Assembly: GCA_903824785.1 (NCBI GenBank)
Contig: CAIJYD010000078.1
Span: forward strand, 1 to 37,364
Direction: 5' to 3'
Source: an uncultured Bacteroidota bacterium
GTDB lineage: Bacteria; Bacteroidota; Bacteroidia; Bacteroidales; VadinHA17
DNA length: 37,364 bases
The translations under genes and the position numbers were made by a program. Positions within the stretch are counted from its first letter, which is position 1, and each line of letters opens with the position of its first letter. Below the pieces are notes generated by a model. It was not told the origin of the DNA. It did not search any database and worked only from the letters and a program-made list of their open reading frames with translations. Positions 33,709-37,364 of the stretch are shown piece after piece.

Positions 33709-35133
33709 CTAATTTTTCAGAAGTTTTTTTATTGCTGACATCAATATTGCTTCTGATCCGACTGTAACTCCTGATGCTGTACTTGCTTCATATCCTCCCT
33801 CCAGATAAGCCGCATCTGTGCAGATATATTCCGGTCCGTAATCGCCATAAGCTGCCATCGCTACAAAAAGGTCAGGCCGCGCCGCTTTTGCTGCAAGCTG
33901 GTACTCTACAAATAACTCTCCAGGCATATGAAGGATCCGGGCACGCCCAAGTGTCAGACAACCTATTTCAATCTTTTTACCTTCGAGGCGCCGGTTATTC
34001 CAGACTATTTTCGAAGTATTATTTGTAAGGAAAAACGGATCTTTTGATTTTGTTTTTATATCAGTTTTAAGGCTATCAAAGATTTTAGCCGGCGGCAGAG
34101 CTACAGGTTCCGTATCCCATGAAACAGCATCGGGTGTGATTACCTCCCTCTTAGTGGCTGTCCATGCCCTTTTCATGCCATCAGCAAGACGTTCAGCCAG
34201 TATCCCGCGGTTTTCATGCGAACCATCGTTGTATTTGCCGGCACCAAGATTTCCTCCGGCTCCATTAAAATGAACATGAAGTGCCTGCGGAATAGCAAGC
34301 TGGCGATAAAAACGTGCCAGACCAGGAAAATCGGGATTAGGCACTCCGGTGAGGTAATAACTCTGAGGATGAACTGCATAATAGCTTAATACTGCAACAG
34401 GTTTTTCTTTATTCCAGAAACTGACAAGCGAAACTATCGGATCAATTAACCCTTCCGGTTCCGCCCTGAGAGCAGAATCGGTGCATGTTGTGTAGCGTGT
34501 TGCACGGACACGGCCATCTGGTCCCTGTATGCGCCTGTTGGAAGCAACCTTGTAAACAGGCGCTTCTCCAAGACCTATATGAGTGACAGGCTCTGTTTGT
34601 TTTAAAGAGGCACGGATAGCCTCTCCTATACGGTTCATTACCAGACGGGTAAAAGTACTTTCAAAGCATTTGGGATCAAGACCGGCATCTTTGATAAACT
34701 TCTCGGCTCCAAAGTCACAAAAAGGGGCATCGTGCTGATGAATAGTATGAACAGCAACCCTTTCTGGAACTGTTCCGGCAGCATTAGCCAGAACCCGTTT
34801 AAATTCATCCTGACTTTCGTTAGCCAGACCAATCCAGTCAATAGAGCAGAGCACAATGGGTTTACCTGAACCAATCAGAACAATTCCTTTTGCCCTGAGA
34901 CCAAGATCCCAGGTATTTATCACCGGCCCGTAAGCTAACTGATTGCCAACCGGAGGTGTGGCATCGACATCAAACACTGCAATAGTAAGCTCAGATGGCA
35001 TGACATTCTGCTTTACCGGTTTCCCTTCTGCAAAACCTGCTTCAGAAAGCAGGATGCTGATTATAATGAAGAGTATATGTTTAAAAAAATATAGCTTGTT
35101 GCTTATTTGACTTCCTTTGTTCTTCATCATCAT
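33709..35133 (-). CDS. Neutral/alkaline ceramidase-superfamily protein (copy 2), secreted
   Basis: The 474-residue product begins with three consecutive ATG codons (35133, 35130 and 35127) and has a Sec signal ending near FAEGK (about residue 36). The family opening [20 protein letters not shown], spread over residues 50-70, is followed by [11 protein letters not shown] (His132, His134), the counterpart of the HTHTGP zinc motif. Further on [14 protein letters not shown] supplies the third His, and [16 protein letters not shown] is the position of the missing catalytic serine. It is distinct from copy 1 but of the same length and layout, so the two probably act on related substrates. A terminator separates it from the upstream GH109-like gene. 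Confidence 0.83.
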   Translation of the reverse strand: MMMKNKGSQISNKLYFFKHILFIIISILLSEAGFAEGKPVKQNVMPSELTIAVFDVDATPPVGNQLAYGPVINTWDLGLRAKGIVLIGSGKPIVLCSIDWIGLANESQDEFKRVLANAAGTVPERVAVHTIHQHDAPFCDFGAEKFIKDAGLDPKCFESTFTRLVMNRIGEAIRASLKQTEPVTHIGLGEAPVYKVASNRRIQGPDGRVRATRYTTCTDSALRAEPEGLIDPIVSLVSFWNKEKPVAVLSYYAVHPQSYYLTGVPNPDFPGLARFYRQLAIPQALHVHFNGAGGNLGAGKYNDGSHENRGILAERLADGMKRAWTATKREVITPDAVSWDTEPVALPPAKIFDSLKTDIKTKSKDPFFLTNNTSKIVWNNRRLEGKKIEIGCLTLGRARILHMPGELFVEYQLAAKAARPDLFVAMAAYGDYGPEYICTDAAYLEGGYEASTASGVTVGSEAILMSAIKKLLKN

Positions 35134-35157
35134 TCGGGTATAATTTCAGGCATAATT

Positions 35158-35193
35158 AAAAATCCAATGGCAGACTGCCAGTCCGCCATCGGA
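35158..35193 (-). terminator. Intrinsic terminator after the GH109-like gene
   Basis: Read on the minus strand, bases 35193 to 35163 fold into a 14-base-pair stem (two G-U pairs) with a GGC loop, followed at once by TTTTT (35162-35158) and AATTA. It begins 23 bases after the stop codon of the GH109-like gene. It marks the end of the transcript that enters from the right edge, although only 24 bases separate it from the next gene start, so read-through must be possible. Confidence 0.75.
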
Positions 35194-35215
35194 GTATTAA
35201 ATCAAACAGATTGTT

Positions 35216-36664
35216 TTATTTTACTGGTTTGGAACGTACAACCTTTGTATTTCCACCTTTCTCAAGTAAAATATCTACAGGTTTGTTTGTTTTCCATGAT
35301 CCGCCTGTAAAATCAGGTACATCCACAGATGTTGAACGACCGGCTACAGACTTTTCACTCAGCGGTGCAACTGCACTCCAGAGAGCAGCATCATAACAGT
35401 CCTGATCGAGTGCCAGTCCATTACGAAGGCAATCAATTAACCTCCAGTCCTCAAGAAAGTCCATACCCCCATGTCCACCAACTTTTTTAGCCAGTTCCCC
35501 GACTTTTTTAACAATTGCAGGAGCATATTTTTCTTCCAGAGCTTTCATAGCCTCATCAGTAACCCATTCGTCTCCTATGGAAATTTTGGCCGGCAAAGGA
35601 TATTTGAGTGCAGCGGCTTTTGTTCCGCTTATCTTATGAATTCTTGAATATACATTGGGTGATGTTACATCATGCTGGATCATAATGGTTCTCCCTTTGC
35701 TTGTACTTATCGATGTGGTAGTAATGTTCCCCCTGTATGGATTATCAACAAAAGGCTTATAGAAGCCATCACTAGCAGCCATATCTTTGGCTTTATTGTT
35801 CATCTGGAAATCCTTACTCATAACAGATACAAGAAAATCCATTTTATCGCCTCTGTTAATATCCATTACCTGGCAAACCGGACCTAAACCATGTGTAGGA
35901 TAAAGGTTACCTCTTCTGCTGGCATTTTCTCTGAGCCGCCACATATTCCAGTAGCCACCTTTTGCAAAATTACTATCAAGAAGATTATGAAGATAAGCAC
36001 CTTCACCATGGACTATTTCTCCAAAAAATCCCTGTCTGGCCATATTCAGAGTCAGCAACTCGAAAAAATCATAGCAGCAGTTCTCCATCATCATGCAATG
36101 CTTTTTGGTTTTCTCGGATGTTTCAACGAGCTGCCAGCACTCCTCCAGAGTATTTGCTGCAGGAACCTCAATAGCAACATGTTTTCCATGCTCCATAGCA
36201 TAAACAGCCATTGGAGTATGTAAATTCCATGGAGTACAGATATATACCAGATCGATATCGGTACGGTCGCAAAGTTTTTTCCATGCATCGGCATCGCCTG
36301 AGTAAAGAGTTGGGTTAAAGCCGGCAAATTCAATCTGTTTTCTTACTTTTTCAGCTTCAGCAGGAACAATGTCGCACAATGCTTTGATCTCTACACCTTC
36401 AAGAAGACTCATATTGGCGACATGACCGGGTCCTCTGCTTCCAAGACCAATAAATCCAACACGCACAACATCTAATTTTGGTGCACCATAACCAGACATA
36501 TTGAATTTCTGGCTGCGCTGTTGCTCAGCAGCAAAATCCATTGCGGATTTACTATTATTCTCTCCCGATGCATATGATGGTATCATGCTGGCACCTACCA
36601 GGCTAATACCGGCAAGTCCGGTACGTTTCAGAAAATCTCTCCGGTTGTTTGTTTGATTTTTCAT
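35216..36664 (-). CDS. Tat-exported GH109-like NAD-dependent glycosidase
   Basis: The 482-residue product has a Tat motif NNRRDFLKRTGLAG and a Rossmann motif GFIGLGSRGPGH. It belongs to the Gfo/Idh/MocA fold but to the GH109 glycosidase branch: the dehydrogenase EKP lysine is replaced by Val167 (AIEVPAA), and NLYPTHGLGPV carries Tyr255 and His258, the pair known as Tyr225/His228 in the Elizabethkingia alpha-N-acetylgalactosaminidase as I recall it. Glu194 and Tyr224 are 30 residues apart, matching Glu149/Tyr179, and Arg243 is 12 before Tyr255, matching Arg213. The enzymes use bound NAD for a redox-elimination cleavage of alpha-GalNAc and some other glycosides. Substrate here is unverified. 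It follows the truncated amidohydrolase by 108 bases. Confidence 0.85.
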   Translation of the reverse strand: MKNQTNNRRDFLKRTGLAGISLVGASMIPSYASGENNSKSAMDFAAEQQRSQKFNMSGYGAPKLDVVRVGFIGLGSRGPGHVANMSLLEGVEIKALCDIVPAEAEKVRKQIEFAGFNPTLYSGDADAWKKLCDRTDIDLVYICTPWNLHTPMAVYAMEHGKHVAIEVPAANTLEECWQLVETSEKTKKHCMMMENCCYDFFELLTLNMARQGFFGEIVHGEGAYLHNLLDSNFAKGGYWNMWRLRENASRRGNLYPTHGLGPVCQVMDINRGDKMDFLVSVMSKDFQMNNKAKDMAASDGFYKPFVDNPYRGNITTTSISTSKGRTIMIQHDVTSPNVYSRIHKISGTKAAALKYPLPAKISIGDEWVTDEAMKALEEKYAPAIVKKVGELAKKVGGHGGMDFLEDWRLIDCLRNGLALDQDCYDAALWSAVAPLSEKSVAGRSTSVDVPDFTGGSWKTNKPVDILLEKGGNTKVVRSKPVK

Positions 36665-36772
36665 TTTAGTATTTTTTTTTAAATTTATTTATTCTGATAT
36701 TTTATATTTTATTCAACCTTAAACGTTTATCCATTGACAGACAGGAGGACTCACTGCTGCTAAGAACAGCTT

Positions 36773-37364
36773 CTATACCTTACCCAGTTTATACCATTTT
36801 ATTGCATTTTCACTGAATATCTTTCTTACCACCTCTTTTGGAAGTTGCAAACCTTCAAATTTACCTTTGAAAGCACCGGAAGTCATTTCGTCTTTTGTAG
36901 CAAAATATCTCCAGTCCTGCAGCCAGGTATCATGAATCCCTTTTGCCATGTTAACTGCATCATCATTTCCTTCATCAGAAAGGTCGGTACCGTATAACAG
37001 CCTGTCCTGATATTTAATACAGAAATCCCGTACTCTTGTGCGGTCTTTTGACGACTGGTACTGAAGGTGACTTATACGGGCTGCCATGTCAACCGCCAGA
37101 TTAGGAAATTTATCGAGTCTTTTTGCCAGCTCGTCAACATTCCATTCCAGGCTTCCAAGATGGCAACCGATGAATTTAAGAGAAGGATGCTTTTCGAGCA
37201 GGTTGTCTCTTGCCTTGATCTGATCTTCGTACGATGGATATTCCGGATGAAGGAACATATGATACTGCGGATTTTGGGCGAAATAATTACTATCTCCTCT
37301 GACAGTCATTTCATTGAGTGGCAGCCAGCAGTTACGTGGTTCTCCAAGGTGACCTGAAACAGGA
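36773..37364 (-). CDS. Amidohydrolase family protein, 5' end beyond window
   Basis: The frame stays open to the window edge, so only the C-terminal part is present. An internal ATG at 37309 is not the start, since codons before it encode the family motif SGHLGEPRNCW. Visible motifs are HLGEP, LHPEYPSYEDQI, FIGCHLGS and LLYGTDLSDEG, with metal histidines and the C-terminal Asp, typical of amidohydrolase-2 TIM barrels. The C-terminus ends FSENAIKWYKLG, usual for the family. The N-terminal HxH motif and any signal are outside the window. It probably belongs to the same transcript as the GH109-like gene. Possible activity: lactone hydrolysis or decarboxylation. Confidence 0.85.
   Translation of the reverse strand, partial: PVSGHLGEPRNCWLPLNEMTVRGDSNYFAQNPQYHMFLHPEYPSYEDQIKARDNLLEKHPSLKFIGCHLGSLEWNVDELAKRLDKFPNLAVDMAARISHLQYQSSKDRTRVRDFCIKYQDRLLYGTDLSDEGNDDAVNMAKGIHDTWLQDWRYFATKDEMTSGAFKGKFEGLQLPKEVVRKIFSENAIKWYKLGKV

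Noticed and set aside
124-37364. Classical polysaccharide utilisation locus
   Set aside because: No SusC/SusD, sulfatase, hybrid two-component sensor or ECF sigma/anti-sigma gene was found in the window.

Overview
The window looks like chromosomal DNA from a member of the Bacteroidota, probably a free-living glycan degrader of the Bacteroidales/Marinilabiliales kind. The reasons are the AT-rich spacers, A-rich leaders that mostly lack Shine-Dalgarno sites, occasional TAnnTTTG -7 boxes, many lipoproteins with a [LTS][FTA][SAG]C lipobox, and the protein families present. No tRNA, rRNA, CRISPR array, insertion sequence or phage gene was seen. Of 28 recognised genes, 26 are on the minus strand; only an orphan ABC ATPase and one oxidoreductase are on the plus strand.

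Layout, right to left in the direction of transcription. Block A (37364-35216) has a truncated amidohydrolase and a GH109-type NAD-dependent glycosidase, closed by a good intrinsic terminator. Block B (35133-26463) has two ceramidase-superfamily proteins, two overlapping amidohydrolases, a Tat-exported DegT aminotransferase, an M55 peptidase, and a DoxX membrane protein fused through an internal Tat-like motif to a TIM-barrel-like domain. Block C holds a plus-strand Gfo/Idh/MocA oxidoreductase (25022-26434) divergent from an M14 carboxypeptidase, then a 325-base spacer with a possible 41-codon gene relic. Block D (23261-16676) has Gfo/Idh/MocA, GDSL esterase, sialate O-acetylesterase-like protein, a second Gfo/Idh/MocA and a short CstA-type transporter. 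After the plus-strand ABC ATPase comes block E (15639-124): DegT aminotransferase, DUF362, a DUF6786-like lipoprotein, penicillin acylase, DUF2961/GH172-like lipoprotein, beta-lactamase-fold hydrolase, DUF1080 lipoprotein, Gfo/Idh/MocA, MFS sugar porter and a GH116-like lipoprotein.

Almost every product carries an export signal: lipobox, Sec signal, or twin-arginine motif. Ten proteins have N-terminal RR motifs of the S/T/N-RRxF(I/L)K type and an eleventh has the motif internally. The nucleotide- and PLP-dependent enzymes are all in the Tat group, as expected if they fold around cofactor before export. Inference: the region encodes periplasmic chemistry on sugars or aminosugars, in which Gfo/Idh/MocA enzymes make keto-sugars, DUF1080 or GH-type enzymes cleave them, DegT enzymes exchange keto and amino groups, acylases and esterases strip substituents, and the MFS and CstA carriers import products. 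There is no SusC/SusD pair, TonB receptor or transcription regulator in 37 kb, so this is not a classical polysaccharide utilisation locus. The most unusual items are the periplasmic DegT aminotransferases and the DoxX/Tat/TIM-barrel fusion.
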